Shown: piece after piece, positions 1-11,542 of the stretch
Layout of the letters: the number at the start of each line of letters is the position of its first letter
Position numbering within the stretch: the stretch's first letter is position 1
NCBI GenBank assembly: GCA_036785325.1
Contig: JAXIVH010000029.1
Location: 4,570,215-4,634,214, forward strand
Direction: 5' to 3'
Source of the DNA: Urophycis tenuis
Lineage: Eukaryota; Chordata; Actinopteri; Gadiformes; Phycidae
Length of the DNA: 64,000 nt
Made by a program: the position numbers and the translations under genes
The notes under the pieces: generated by a model
Database searches by the model: none
Seen by the model: only the letters and a program-made list of their open reading frames with translations
Told to the model about the DNA's origin: nothing

Positions 1-717
1 CCCCCCCGTCCTCGCCGGTGGCTCAGCATTTTACTGATAGATTTACCGGCAGATTAATGTAAAGACGGCACCTCGCGAGGATGTGAACCATATTTCAAAG
101 CCGAGCAGCTTTGCAGAGGAACCCGGAGCACCCAATCTAACAGAGCCCGAGTCCGCCACGAAGAGTGCAGTTTCACTTTGTTTCACTTTCCTTTTCACTT
201 TCAATGTTGTGTTTATGCAAACCATGTGTTTACAAAAATTGCCATCTCACCAATCGTGCTAAAAGCATTTGTCTGTGGGGCTTGTTACAGCAGGTATTAA
301 GCCCGCTAATCAACCGCTGTATGTTTGAACATGGCTTTCTGTCTACAAGGACCACTAGGCTTTTAACGTCGACACAACACTGCAACAATTTTGAGTTGCT
401 TTTGACAGGACACATAAGGGACACACACCTAAGAACTATCATCAAGCCTTCTTCCTTTTAAGGAGAGACCCAACAGTGAATCAAGTTGCACATTATCATT
501 GATATAGATGAGGTAACTGCATCTTGAGACAGGTCAGGCATTAGCAGAAATCGTGCCCATTAATTACAGGGCCGCCGCCTTGAAAGGCATTCAACAGTGA
601 AGCCATGGCACTGTGCCGGCTTGTGTTTACCCAACGGTTTATATCGGCAACAGCATCTGATTCTCTGATAACCCTGGATACCCCCAACATTATTGTACCC
701 ACAACCTTTACTTTGGA
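1..717. other. Non-coding segment, moderately CpG-rich at its left edge
   Basis: No coding region was recognised. The first 165 bases carry several CpGs (around 75-160) and lead into the ISRE-like cluster annotated separately. The rest is unremarkable sequence with short chance open frames. The segment ends where the minus-strand LINE remnant begins. Confidence 0.4.
169..203 (-). promoter_or_regulatory. ISRE/IRF-element-like triple repeat
   Basis: Three tandem copies of TTTCACTTT lie on the plus strand (at 171, 181 and 193). On the minus strand they read as GAAAGTGAAA, GGAAAGTGAAAC and AAAGTGAAACT. This matches the IRF-binding repeat GAAANNGAAA and the ISRE core. Moderately CpG-rich sequence lies just upstream, so an interferon-responsive promoter or enhancer is possible. 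No adjacent exon was recognised, and a simple-sequence origin (short tandem TTTCACTTT) is the alternative. Confidence 0.4.
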
Positions 718-2100
718 TTAAGTCTGGATTATGGTTTGACGTTGGACAAGAGTCTGGTTCTTTGGTAGGGATTTCTTGGGGAGACCTGAAAGGAGAGTAC
801 TGCAGTAGTCCAGCTTGCTAGATAAAAGCATATGTCCCTCTGTAGCTGCCTGTGAGAGAAACGTTTGCACTTTCGCAATATTTCTAAGGCTATGCAAATT
901 CTGTTTCAGTAATATTGCCGATGTGGGATTCAAATCTTAATTCAGGGACTTAAAGCACATCTAAAAGTTTTGCCAAAGACTTGATGATTTTTGGTGCAAA
1001 GGATTTAAGGTTAGTTCCCATTGGTGTTCCCTTTGCACCAATTATTAAGACCTCTGTCTTTTTACTTCTTTGTTGTTTCATGACATCCAGATGCTAATAT
1101 GAGTGATGCAATTAATCAAAAGGAGGATAACTTCTGCATCACAGTGACATCCCATCCAGTGGCTTTTGATAATGATAATAATTGATAATAGGAATGTATT
1201 CACAGCACAAATTCATAATTAATTATTACACAGTTAAAGTTAGGAAAATAATTTTGGTTTAAGAATATAATTATTATTTATGACTGTTTATTACTTATTC
1301 TCATGTTTGTAAAAAAGATTTGAATCGGTAATACTTAGAGTAAGTGATTTTTTTAAGAAGAATTAGTTTATCAATGGAGGATGAAGCAACATTAAGAGAA
1401 AAACTGTGTTTGTTGTAAACTAAACTGATCAAACCCTCCTTGAATGAGAGAAACAGGTTTTCATTTCAAGAAGGCAACACATATAAATGCTAAATAACAC
1501 TGGCTTCAAGATGGAGGCCTGAGGCATCCCACAACCAAGGGAGAGTCAGTAGTCTGCCAGAGAGATAACTCCTAAACTGATTCAAAATGAGAACCATGTA
1601 GGCCAACCCAGTTCGATAGTCATTAAAAAACAATATCATGGTGGACCGTGTCAAAAGCAGCTGTTAAGTCTAAAAGTCATCTTTGTCAATTTTTATTCTC
1701 ATATCATTTACAACACTAACTATAGAGCTATCTCAGTGTTGTACTGAGCACAAAGACCAGATTGAAACTTCTCAAATATACTTTTATTACATTTTGCTGG
1801 AACAAATGTCCCAATAATTTTACTTGATACAGAAATATTGGAGAGATTGGCTTAAAATTGTTAAGCACGGATGGTCCATGTTATTTTTCATCATGAGAGG
1901 TTTCAGGATGGCAGTTTTCTGTGCTTTTGGAAAGATTCTGGTGTAAGTAATAAAATATAATTTCAAAGTTTATTGTGTCTGAAAGAAAGCTCTTAGTGCT
2001 AATCCTGTGCCTCCAAAAGCAGCCTTCCAATGGAAATTTGTATTTGTTCCTGTTGATTGACAGATGAGTAAAGATTGCATGGAGAACTAGTACATTCAAT
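718..2100 (-). mobile_element. Decayed non-LTR retrotransposon (L2/CR1-type) reverse transcriptase fragment
   Basis: Read on the minus strand, several frames together follow a fish L2/CR1-type reverse transcriptase in the correct order. From right to left these are: a finger region with LNNFKPIS (about 1845); motif A as LLDLTAAFDTVHH (1638-1677); motif B as CGMPQASILKP (about 1500-1535); a thumb stretch with FAPKIIKSLAKLLDVL (about 960-1010); and LRNIAKVQTFLS followed by KLDYCSTLLSGLPKKSL (about 760-885). Frames shift and stop codons intervene (for example just before LLDLTAAFD), so it cannot be active. No endonuclease domain or clear 3' tail is visible, so the ends are approximate. The family assignment rests on motif recall, not on a database search. 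Confidence 0.75.
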
Positions 2101-2470
2101 TTGTTATGTATTCATTTAGCAGGATCTCAATCTCTTTAAATTATAATGTCTTGAAAGGCTAACTTTTCAAAACCTGTTGCCAAGGTGACTGACAAGAGCC
2201 TTTGAACCCTTGTAAACTATAATATATGTTACAATATTTACACATTTAATCTTATTGATAAAAAAAGCGTTTTAATCTGAAACAATAGCCAGTCCTGACA
2301 ACTAAGATATAAATGTAACAAATTGAAAGAATATTAGTTTTACAATTTTTTAAGTTGTAAAGTAAATGCATGGATTTGATCACTAATTTCTAAAAAAAAA
2401 AAAAAAAAAAAAGATAGTAAGATAATAGGGTCAGGCTTGAGTCAATCAGCAGCATACAATTCAATATACA

Positions 2471-2657
2471 CTGTAATTTGCTATGCGTAAATCTATAGAT
2501 TTAAATGAGTAGTACAGTAATTTGCTATGCGTAAAGCCATATATTTAAATGATTAGTGCAGTAATTGGCTTTGCGTAAAGCTTTACATTTAAATAAGTAG
2601 TACAGTAATTGGCTATTCGTAAAGCTATAGATTTAAATGAGTAGTACAGTAATTTGG
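2471..2657. repeat. 44-bp minisatellite, four copies plus a partial
   Basis: Unit starts fall at 2471, 2515, 2559, 2603 and 2647, exactly 44 bases apart. The shared core is CAGTAATTTGCTATGCGTAA followed by an AT-rich segment ending in AAATGAGTAGTA. Copies differ by a few substitutions and no indels. No coding meaning is apparent. Confidence 0.9.
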
Positions 2658-2730
2658 TTTAAAAAAGTAATAAAATGTCCTGATGGGCTCTGGCACTCAT
2701 AGGCCTTCTGTCTCTCTGTTGGCTGAATGT

Positions 2731-2732
<2 letters not shown>

Positions 2733-2796
<64 letters not shown>
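2733..2796. repeat. (GT)n microsatellite
   Basis: Uninterrupted GT dinucleotide, 32 units. It produces THTH/HTHT artefactual frames on the minus strand. Confidence 0.98.
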
Positions 2797-2799
<3 letters not shown>

Positions 2800-2804
<5 letters not shown>

Positions 2805-2945
2805 TGATATGAATGGTGCACTGTATTTTGTGCGTGTTTGCATGTGAATGGTGTACACTCTATGTGAGTGTCTGTATTTGAGTGTGCGTGTGTGAATGGT
2901 GTACTCTATTTGAGTGTGTGTGAATATGAATGGTGTACTGTATGT
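2800..2945. repeat. Degenerate TG-rich minisatellite
   Basis: Diverged repeats built around GAATGGTGTACT(C/G)TATTTGAGTGTG follow the (GT)n tract. Unit length varies (about 35-50 bases), so this is probably an expanded and decayed continuation of the adjacent dinucleotide repeat. Confidence 0.6.
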
Positions 2946-2949
2946 AGCC

Positions 2950-5900
2950 ATGTCTAAATTAAAACCATTTAGAAAAATAAATAATTAATAAATAAGTTCT
3001 GTTCAGAAAGTTCATTTCATCATAATGCATTTCTTTGTGATTGAGATAATTACATGAAATCTCTCAGTTCAATTGTCATACAAAATGTGAAGAATATCTA
3101 TAGTAGCCTATATTGTATAGGCATCTGATGTACTCATGTTGTCACATATTCTTATTCTGCCTGTCAGTCTGATGTCTGCTCGGTTTCCATGGTTATGAAA
3201 AACTATCGTCCAATCAAACAGGCTGCGACATCTGGGACTCACAGGGAACAACAACAGAGAGACGGGAACGACACGTGCAATGTAGCATTTGCTATTGTGC
3301 CAAGTATTGCCTTAATTTCCAGTGGTAAATGCAGAGTTTATCAGCGGAACAGGGTTACATTAAGGCATACCGAAGGTAAAAGTTGTTTCGGTATGTTGGT
3401 GATTATGAATGCTAACCGTGATGAGCGATTAGCTCGTGCTAACATGCTATTAGTGACTTTACACACATTTGAATGTAGTAGCCTAACGTTACTCTAGGTA
3501 TTTAATGTGTGTTACGAAAGTATGCTGAATGAGCTCACAGAAATGCACGGAGACTATGCATATGATTGATGTCATGTGTGTATGTTCGCCAGAGATCCAG
3601 ACCAGGACACACATCTTGGACTTTTTTTTTGTATACTCTCGACGTGGCAAGTGGCGACTAGTGGCAGTGGGTGTCACCAGTCCGCAGGGGGGTTTTTTTT
3701 GTTCCTCTCTGCCTCTTCATTCATTCACAACATTCACTCCCTCATCCTCATTCCTGACAAGCAGCGTACAAACTGACTGAGGACAGACAGTGAGTACAAA
3801 CAGTTACAAATACACCGGATTGACCCATTGCATTTTATTTTGTTTGTGAAGTGGTCACCAGGTTTAAGACTCCACCGCTCCCAAGCCACGATTCAGGCCT
3901 GCACCGTTTTTGTTTTTTTTCTATATCGGGGTTGTGTGCACACAAATGTTTTATGTGGGATTTTGAAAAGTGTGTTGCATTCAGGGAATAGTAAGTGACA
4001 CTGATGTTGAGAGTTTTTCTGTAATAAAGATATTACCACCATGTACCATGTCACCATGTACTACATGTGAAACATTTTGCTGTGTTTGATACTTTATTAA
4101 TATAAATGAAACAAGTTACACTTGGAATTTATGTTTATTCTTCGTAGGATTTTACATTCTATTTTGTTTTAAGTTCTACTAAGTGGAGGCACCAAATAAT
4201 TTATTCACTTACCTTATCTCTGAAAAGGAAAAAGGAGTCTTGTCATTAGTTACATTTTATTAGTGCAGGTTAATACGGCACACACACCAAAAACTTAAGA
4301 ACCCAGAGCCCGCCCTAATATTAAAGGTCATTCCGAACAAGAAGTTCTTCCTCGGTTCCTCAGGGTAGGGTGCTACATGTATTTGTGTGGGTGTGTGTAA
4401 AAGAGAGGTTGACGAGAGTCAAGGAAATCTGAATCAATACAGTAATATGTTTCTATACAGCAGTGGTGGGTGATATTCTGAGACTGCTTCATTTGTATTC
4501 CCCTTGAGTTTGTTTAGTCAGGAAGGAAGCTTGTATGCTTTGTGGTCACTTCTATGATAAAACAGTAAAATAGATTTCTGCTATACAGCATTAGGTCTAG
4601 GATGCTATGGATATTGATACCGTATACTGTAGAAGCACTTCGCCAGAAGCGAATCTCTTGCCTCACATACCAGAGTATGGCTAGAGTTCTCTACAATTTG
4701 ATTTGTTATTCTTCATTCGTTCCTATAGCCTACAAAAGATAAAATCAAGAAGGTTAATGAAGGTTTACATACACACACTACAGGGATTTTAGTCTGGCGA
4801 TATTCTCTTGTCAAACAAAACACTTTGTTGAAAAAGGACAGATTTCTTTCAGATTAGCCTTGTTCTAAAGATGACATTGGACAATATTTCATACTATTAG
4901 ATTGCTGATATTGATATTCAATACAAATTCTTCCTAATATCAAAGACATTTTGTGGCACTCGGGGAAATATGTGTGAAACATTGTCAAATGTGTAAACAA
5001 GACTAATCCAAAATAAATCGACTCTCAATGAACTATTGAGATTAGGAAGCAAAAAAGGGGGAAATATTGAACGTCAAACTGAATTAATCATTGCAGACAT
5101 AATTGTGTGGGGTCTGAAACAAACCAATTATACATCCAACACACATCGCCATAAGCGCAGATCTAGCGTTCTCAACTGCCTCATTCATTGTTTTTTGTTC
5201 TTTCACATTATTATATAATTAAAAAGGTTAATGCCATTATTTGTACATCCTGCCTTATCTCCTACTAAACACTGTAAGCCTTTCCTTGTACAAGCCCACA
5301 AATGAAAAACACCACAGCTGTTCAGTTCGGGACAAACTGTCTACTAAACTTGGTAGGCCTGATAAGATACATTGTGTGACTGATAGTTTGATGCTAACTT
5401 TATAAATACGATTTGATAAATACATAGACACATCTGCCAAATGCAAGAGGCACCTTGAGATTAAACAAATGTCTATCAGTCTAATGTCTAAATTAGCCAT
5501 GTACTCTCAAAATGAAAAAAAAAAAAAGCCACTCGAGCAAATAGTTGGTACTTCTCTCCTCTGAGAGTCCTAACCATCCCAGCTGGAGCTTTTAACACTT
5601 GATACCACCTGATTTGACGGATTTCCATGTGTAACGGATACGATTTTTTTTTCGACTGTCAACTGGGTTACCACACAAGAGAAGTGCGTTCACTATAAGC
5701 ACTTGTAGTGAAAATGTCACTGTTTACTGTCAGCATACTGTGTGCATATTATGCAATTGAACAGTAAACAATGAATAATAATTGGACACAAACAATATAA
5801 ATCCCAATAATCTTAAATGGACTGTCCCTCCCCCTTGTGCGAGAAGCTGAGTTGACAAATAATAAAGTATTGTTTAATCAGAAGTCCTTGTTTGGCAGAC

Positions 5901-6009
5901 AGTCATTAATGATAACTAAACAATGATTTAGATTTCATACCACACACCATATCCACTCTTGTTTCACCAGCAAAAAAATACAACTAGCTGCAAAAATGTA
6001 TAAAGAAAT
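2950..6009. other. About 3 kb without recognised genes or repeats
   Basis: AT-rich single-copy-looking sequence. A CCAAT motif occurs at 3209, and a GTGAGTA splice-donor-like string at 3789 ends a short open frame (3529-3780), but no acceptor or protein similarity supports an exon. Short open frames here resemble nothing I know. Confidence 0.4.
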
Positions 6010-6790
6010 ATATAGTAAGCGATGATAATGGGGTCCTACATGGTATGGCAAGCATGGTGAGTATGGCCTAATACATACATCACAGTCGACAGCTTCAAAT
6101 AGCAGACATCTTGCACAGCATTGCTTGGCATTGCCATCACACACTCTACCTCAGAGCCACATGCAGGTGTCACCCAGCAGTGGCAGAACAGACTTTATTT
6201 CAGGAACGAGGAGTCTTCCATACTTTGCACAAATGGTGAGCTTGGTCAGTATGGTAAAGTAGCAAAGGTATGCCGTAAGAGCAGATTTACTGGAAGCAAA
6301 CATGTGTAGTGTGTGGTTGATGGCTGGTTTAAGCAGCCTTACCCGGCCTGAGTCAGACTGATTAGTCTCTGGGGATGGTTGAGATTTGAACCAGGGATTT
6401 CCTGCACATCTGCTTTTTGCTCTACCACTGGACTACAGGTGAATTAGCCATCGAAGATCAGGTCATAATTTGACTTCCATACTGGGAGGAAATAATGAGC
6501 TTGGTAAATATTGAAAAATTGCATTTGTATGCCATAAAACCAGGTTTAATGGAAGGTGACATCTCAAAATCATCAAACATGGAAACGGTGGCAAAAATAA
6601 TGAGAGTCAGACTTGAATCTTCCCCATGCATTACCACTGCACCACATGGACATAGGCATAGATTATACTTTGTGGAGCAGTCTTCCCGATGTGGTGGAAT
6701 TGGCGAGTTTGGTAGGTATGGTAGAAGGCATGGTAGGTGGCATTGGCATTCTTTAAAAACAGGTTTACCAGAAGTAGAACACATCACACA
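6010..6790 (-). mobile_element. Degenerate tandem array of tRNA-like (SINE-type) units
   Basis: On the minus strand, three diverged units each contain a Pol III A-box-like string: TGAGGTAGAGTG near 6146, AGTGGTAGAGCA near 6420, and AGTGGTAATGCA near 6628. B-box-like strings are visible in two of them: GGTTCAAATC near 6385 and GATTCAAGTC near 6612. Each unit also shares a body readable on the plus strand as ATGGTGAGCTTGGT (6234, 6494, about 6703) and then GGTTTACTGGAAG (6286, 6543, 6763). Unit spacing is roughly 205-275 bases. A partial body lies at 6041-6066. This is most simply a SINE tandemised long ago. It is too diverged to be functional tRNA. Confidence 0.55.
6366..6436 (-). pseudogene. 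tRNA-like pseudogene / SINE head
   Basis: Best preserved tRNA-like segment of the array. The reverse complement reads GTAGTCCAGTGGTAGAGCA (D-arm and A box) and, about 25 bases later, CCTGGTTCAAATCTC (T-arm and B box). No well-paired anticodon stem is evident and the acceptor stem does not pair well, so a working tRNA gene is unlikely. A tRNA-derived SINE head is the better reading. Confidence 0.5.
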
Positions 6791-6799
6791 GTTAGAACA

Positions 6800-7329
6800 C
6801 ATCTAAATCATCGCCAACCATTTTTAGAAAGTAAACAAAGCAAAATTTACCATCAAAACAAGCTTTAGAGAAATGATGTGTGCCCTTTAGCCAGCCATCA
6901 TTGGCAGAAAGGCACAGTTTAGAGAGGCAAACTTCAAACATCCACTTTGTTTATCGAGATAAAGACTTAAAATTTGGCATGGATATACTATGGAATTTTG
7001 TATTTTTAGCCATCTTCGACAACTGAGCATAATGTTGTGAAGCAAAGCTGTTTAAATGTCAAGCATTTGCATGCATTTTCATCTTTCCCATTTTTGGCCT
7101 TATTGCTATAATTCTTTCACCATATAGTCCCATGGTCACCTGGTACATGTGTGCCAAGTTTGCAATTTTTACAACATTTGGCACCGAAGCAGTTGGTGTG
7201 TAGGTGTTTGGTTAAGTTAGGTTGGTCATTGCAATAAATCCTAACGGACTGCACAGGTTGCAGCACCCCTCCAATCAAGTCACCACCACCACCAGTGACC
7301 AGACCACATTGAATATAGGAGACTCATTG
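6800..7329. other. Unassigned sequence between tRNA-like array and LINE
   Basis: No gene or named repeat was recognised in this stretch. Confidence 0.35.
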
Positions 7330-8242
7330 GCTAATTTATTAAATTCTGAAGACTATTCTGAACTGCCTCCACCTGAATGCCGGCAAGACTGAAGAGATTT
7401 GAAGAGAGTGTTTGACTTCCGCAGGACGAAATCCCGGATCTTGATGGTGAACATCCAGTGTGTGGACATTGACATTGTCAGTTCATACAGATACCTGGAG
7501 GTTCACCTGAACAACAAACGGGACTGGGCAGCTAATTCAGATGCACCGTATAAGAAGGGCCAAAGTCATCTCCCCCTCTTGAGGAGACTGAGGTCCTTTG
7601 GTGTATGTAGTGCGCTGCTAAAGACCATTTATGATTCAGTGGTAGCGTCAGCCCTGGTCTTTGCAGTGGTTTGCTGGTGTGGGGGAGTCTCAGTGAGAGA
7701 CAGGAATAGGCTGGTGAGGAGCTGGTGAGGAGAAACTGGTGAGGAGGGCCAGTTCTGTCCTGGGGTGCTCACTGGACTCCATTGAGGAGGTGGGGCAGAG
7801 GAGGATGACAATGCTTCTCGCCCTCTCCACAAAACAGTGAAAGCCCAGGGCAGCTCCTTCAGCGGCAGGCTACTCCATCCACTCTGTGCAAAGGAATGCT
7901 ACCGCAGGTCTTTCATCCTATCAGCAATCAGGCTACACTATCATCATCATCAGTGTAAGGCATAGCTGCTGCGCGGCTACTAGGTTGTTACATGTACAAT
8001 ATTCAGCTTCAATCACTTATAATCATATTCTATTGTTCCCACATAACCCACATGGTTATGTGCTGTAAATAACTGTAAAATGATATTATTATTTTATACA
8101 GGATGTAAATAGTATATGTCGTTGCAATATGGTTGCTCCCTCTCTCCTGTAAATTGTTTCTTGGGAATTTTACTTGTTGATGCTGCTGCAACACGTGTGT
8201 TTCCTCCAAGGGGGGTCAATTATCTTATCTTATCTTATGGTA
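7330..8242 (+). mobile_element. 5'-truncated LINE copy 1 (reverse transcriptase C-terminus and 3' tail)
   Basis: A plus-strand frame around 7399-7728 reads DFRRTKSRILMVNIQ, then SYRYLEVHLNNKRDW, LLRRLRSFGVCSALL and SVVASALVFAVVCW. This is the thumb/connection region of a fish LINE reverse transcriptase. The downstream frame (to about 7945) continues as decayed C-terminus ending near RSFILSAIRL. The 3' UTR ends at 8203-8240 with CCAAGGGGGGTCAATTATCT followed by TATCT repeats, the typical 3' end of these elements. Catalytic RT motifs are missing. It is the same family type as 14641-16262. Confidence 0.8.
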
Positions 8243-8516
8243 TCGTATGGTAGCCTGTTGAAGTCTATAAATTAAAGTGCTTCCTGTAGCACCACCTATG
8301 GGTGAATCTGGCCCATCCTATGCATCCTACTAATGAATATAATTAGGTTCCTACAGATTTCATATGACCCCTAATAAAAACTGCTGATGCACAGCCCAAT
8401 ACAGCCCTCACATTCACAACAGTGCACACTCACACAACCATACACACATTCACATCCCGGCAGTATTGTCAACTAGTGATGCACTGTGAAGGAATTTTCG
8501 ACTGCCACTCAAACCG

Positions 8517-8558
8517 CCTTTTCTTCCCATCCCACTATAGTGGGATGGGAAGAAAAGG
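8517..8558. repeat. Perfect 42-bp palindrome
   Basis: Two 21-base arms meet with no spacer. The left arm starts CCTTTTCTTCCCATCCCACT and the right arm is its exact reverse complement, centred on CTATAG (8535-8540). It lies about 55 bases before an (AT)n tract. It could extrude as a cruciform or transcribe as a hairpin. It may instead be the product of template-switch mutagenesis or of an assembly fold-back. Confidence 0.95.
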
Positions 8559-8574
8559 TAAAACATAAAATATA

Positions 8575-8609
8575 ATAATATAATATAATATATAATATAT
8601 ATAACATAT

Positions 8610-8678
<69 letters not shown>

Positions 8679-8708
8679 TATATTATATTTTATATATAAT
8701 ATAAAATG
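8575..8708. repeat. (AT)n microsatellite with AT-rich flanks
   Basis: Pure TA dinucleotide at about 8615-8671, bordered on both sides by ATAATAT variants. This is self-complementary, and together with the palindrome it makes an unusually cruciform-prone 190 bases. Confidence 0.95.
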
Positions 8709-8719
8709 CTGTGTATGTG

Positions 8720-9425
8720 TGTTGCTGAAAACTACAATTGCATCGTTGTAATATTCCTGTTTCAGTTGAAGGAGATTTGCGTACCTCATTTCAATCTGTT
8801 ATTTATTCAGAAAGTGTGCTTGTTGCCAACCTTTTCAGCATGTACGTGAGTGCAGCATCGTATTGGTAATGCGTTTGGATTAATGAACCAAACAACACAG
8901 TCAATATTTGACTTTAAGCTTTCTTTATTTTGGCAAAACATTATTGACCGTAAAACACAGACCAGCTGAAATATTAAAACAGCAAAATGAAGAGGTTTTT
9001 GCATGGGAACATAAATAACAAATACAATAGGAGTAGACCTAGGCTATAATAAAACTGAATATGTCAGAATACAATGTGCATGTAATGTATAGTGTTTGTA
9101 TGTTGTTGTATGTTTAAGTAATAAAATAAAATAATAATAAAATAGTCTTTGCACAAGGAACACAAATTACAAGACAATTTGAAAAAAATCACGTAGGATT
9201 TTATCGGAAAGGCATTAATGGTATTAAAGAATATGCAATACTGAACCTGAACAGAATGATTAGAATCACACACAAGAAATTGCTTAAAACATTTCAGATT
9301 AAGAATATGATATTACTTAACCTCATATCACCCGCATAAATACCAAAAAAGGCTGATTCACAACTGCCTAAATGTGTAGTTATAGTCGAGTCACTCGGGC
9401 CAAGTATTTAAAGGCACATCACAAG
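8720..9425. other. AT-rich segment without recognised features
   Basis: No coding region, repeat family or RNA gene was recognised. Confidence 0.35.
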
Positions 9426-9429
9426 TGTC

Positions 9430-9700
9430 AACCAGTGAGTGAGTTATCTCAAGTTAACTCATACTATGTCAGCAGTGAGACAGAGTTGAGTAAGTAGTGA
9501 GTAAGCGGTGAGTTAGCAATGAGCTAGGTGTGAGTCAGTGGATGAGATAGCGGTGAGTTAGCAATGAGCTAGGTGTGAGTCAGTGGCGAGTTAGCGGTGA
9601 GTTAGCAATGAGCTAGGTGTGAGTCAGTGGCGAGTTAGCGGTGAGTTAGCTTGCATTAAGTTGGCTGTGGTTTAGCAGTGAGTTTGGAGATATCAGTGAC
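9430..9700. repeat. GTGAGTTAGC-based minisatellite with 44-bp higher-order unit
   Basis: The whole stretch is built from 10-11 base variants of GTGAGTTAGC. A clearer higher-order unit beginning GCGGTGAGTTAGCAATGAGC starts at 9505, 9550, 9594 and 9638 (periods 45, 44 and 44). The outer parts are more diverged. No open frame of note crosses it. Confidence 0.85.
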
Positions 9701-10071
9701 GTAGGTGTGAGGTGTCTAACTCAGCGCTTTATATAGCCAGGGGGAGAAAGTCAAGGATGCAAACCGGCAACCCTGAGAAGGTCATCCAAGAGGAAAACTC
9801 TGCAACTAACTAGATTCAAGAGTCTAAATGGTCTAACAACCCGGGGTCTTTGCCCCCCACCCCCTGTTTGAAATCATGATGAGGCATACATTTTTTCCCT
9901 CCCTTCCTCTTGCCATAAAAGCAAAAGAACAGAAAGAGAGGGAAGAAAGAGAAGAAGAAGAGATGGTAATTACCCACAGAAACCCCTGTCTTGGGCCCCA
10001 GAGATGAATGCATACATTAATTGTTTAAATGTGCTGATAACGATCTTTGCAAATTGCAATGCAGCAAAAAG

Positions 10072-10271
10072 NNNNNNNNNNNNNNNNNNNNNNNNNNNNN
10101 NNNNNNNNNNNNNNNNNNNNNNNNNNNNNNNNNNNNNNNNNNNNNNNNNNNNNNNNNNNNNNNNNNNNNNNNNNNNNNNNNNNNNNNNNNNNNNNNNNNN
10201 NNNNNNNNNNNNNNNNNNNNNNNNNNNNNNNNNNNNNNNNNNNNNNNNNNNNNNNNNNNNNNNNNNNNNNN
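10072..10271. other. Assembly gap (200 N)
   Basis: Exactly 200 ambiguous bases. Frames spanning it are artefacts and are not annotated. A round 200 often means unknown length. Confidence 0.99.
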
Positions 10272-10735
10272 ATTGTAGTTATTGCTTTTTGCATTATTAA
10301 AATAAGGCTCTGGAAATGAAAAGGAAAAACGATCAGCTGATAAAAAAGCGATTAGCTCAAGTCTCCGCCGGCAGGGGAAGATACGCGCTGTGAATCGACT
10401 ATTTCTCCTCTGAATATTTGGATATTTGCACGATAAAAATACAGGAAAACACAATTAATGAAGGGATATATTGCATTTCTACTGTTTTTGTGTATTGTAT
10501 TTCATACCAAATTTTTCAAATTCTAAAACTACTGTTGACAGCGAGGCAACAAACTAATGTTTTCCTTACGCTGCAGAAATGGAATCGATAGGGTTGTTTT
10601 CAAAACATCGAGGTGGTAAACAGGGAACTGTGATTCTCCTGGGTATTGACATTTTCATACACTCCTGTTAATGAAGCAGCCCATAAAGGCCTTTTCCTTT
10701 CCTTCTTTCTCCCCTTCTGTGACTCTTGAATGTTC
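10272..10735. other. Segment after the gap without recognised features
   Basis: Ordinary AT-rich sequence. No gene, repeat family or structured RNA was recognised. Confidence 0.35.
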
Positions 10736-10740
10736 ATGTT

Positions 10741-11155
10741 TCTGTGTGTGTGTGTTTCTCTGAGTGTGTGCGTGGGTCTGTGCAGCTATGTATGTGGGTG
10801 ATAATGTGTGTGTTTCTGTGTATCTATGTACGTGGGTGATAATGTGTATGTGTGTCTGTCGGCGCTTGTTTGTGTGTTTCTATGAGTGTGTCTATGTACG
10901 TGGATGGTAATGTGTGTGTGTGTGTCGTGCCAATGTGTGTGCCTCTATGAGTTTGTCTATGTACGTGGATGATAATGTGTGTGTGTGTGTGTGTGTGTCG
11001 TGCCAATGTGTGTGCCTCTATGAGTGTGTACGTGGCTGATTATGTGCGCCCAGCGCCAATGTGTGTCTGTTTCTTTTAGTGTGCGTGTGAGTGTGTGTGT
11101 GTGTGTGTGTGTATGTGCGAGTGTTTCCCTGAGTGTGTTTCTGTGTGTGCGTCTA
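10741..11155. repeat. TG-rich compound minisatellite
   Basis: Imperfect repeats of about 60-75 bases carry CTATGTACGTG(G/A)ATG(A/G)TAATGTGTG, then short (TG)n runs, then CGTGCCAATGTGTGTGCCTC. Near-identical pieces occur around 10905-10990 and 10975-11060. Frames on either strand are repeat translations. Confidence 0.75.
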
Positions 11156-11347
11156 GCTGTTAGCTGCTTGGCCCTGCAGACTCATAACTCTGGCTCACTG
11201 CTATCAGTCTGCTGACTAAGCAGCAGAGGAAGTTACGAGAGCCCTTTTAAACCCACCGGCGTCGGGATGGAAAGATGAAAAGCGCCAAGAGACGGACGAC
11301 CACCGCGGAGGCCGCCTGATCGCATCATCCTCTAAGAAATTAGATTA

Positions 11348-11432
11348 GAGAGAGAGTCATCATGACAGACCGACAGAGAGAGACAATCACAAAGACAGAG
11401 GAACACAGAGAGAGAGAGCATCCTGACAGACT

Positions 11433-11494
<62 letters not shown>

Positions 11495-11508
11495 AGAGAG
11501 TGAGAGAT

Positions 11509-11542
<34 letters not shown>

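Noticed and set aside
2697..2951. HTHT-rich 84-codon minus frame
   Set aside because: Translation of (GT)n and its degenerate continuation.
3181..3213. RFX X-box plus CCAAT promoter (GTTTCCATGGTTAT)
   Set aside because: About three mismatches to the X-box consensus; too weak to claim.
10004..10454. Open frames crossing the N gap
   Set aside because: They are open only because N was translated as X; no real coding evidence.
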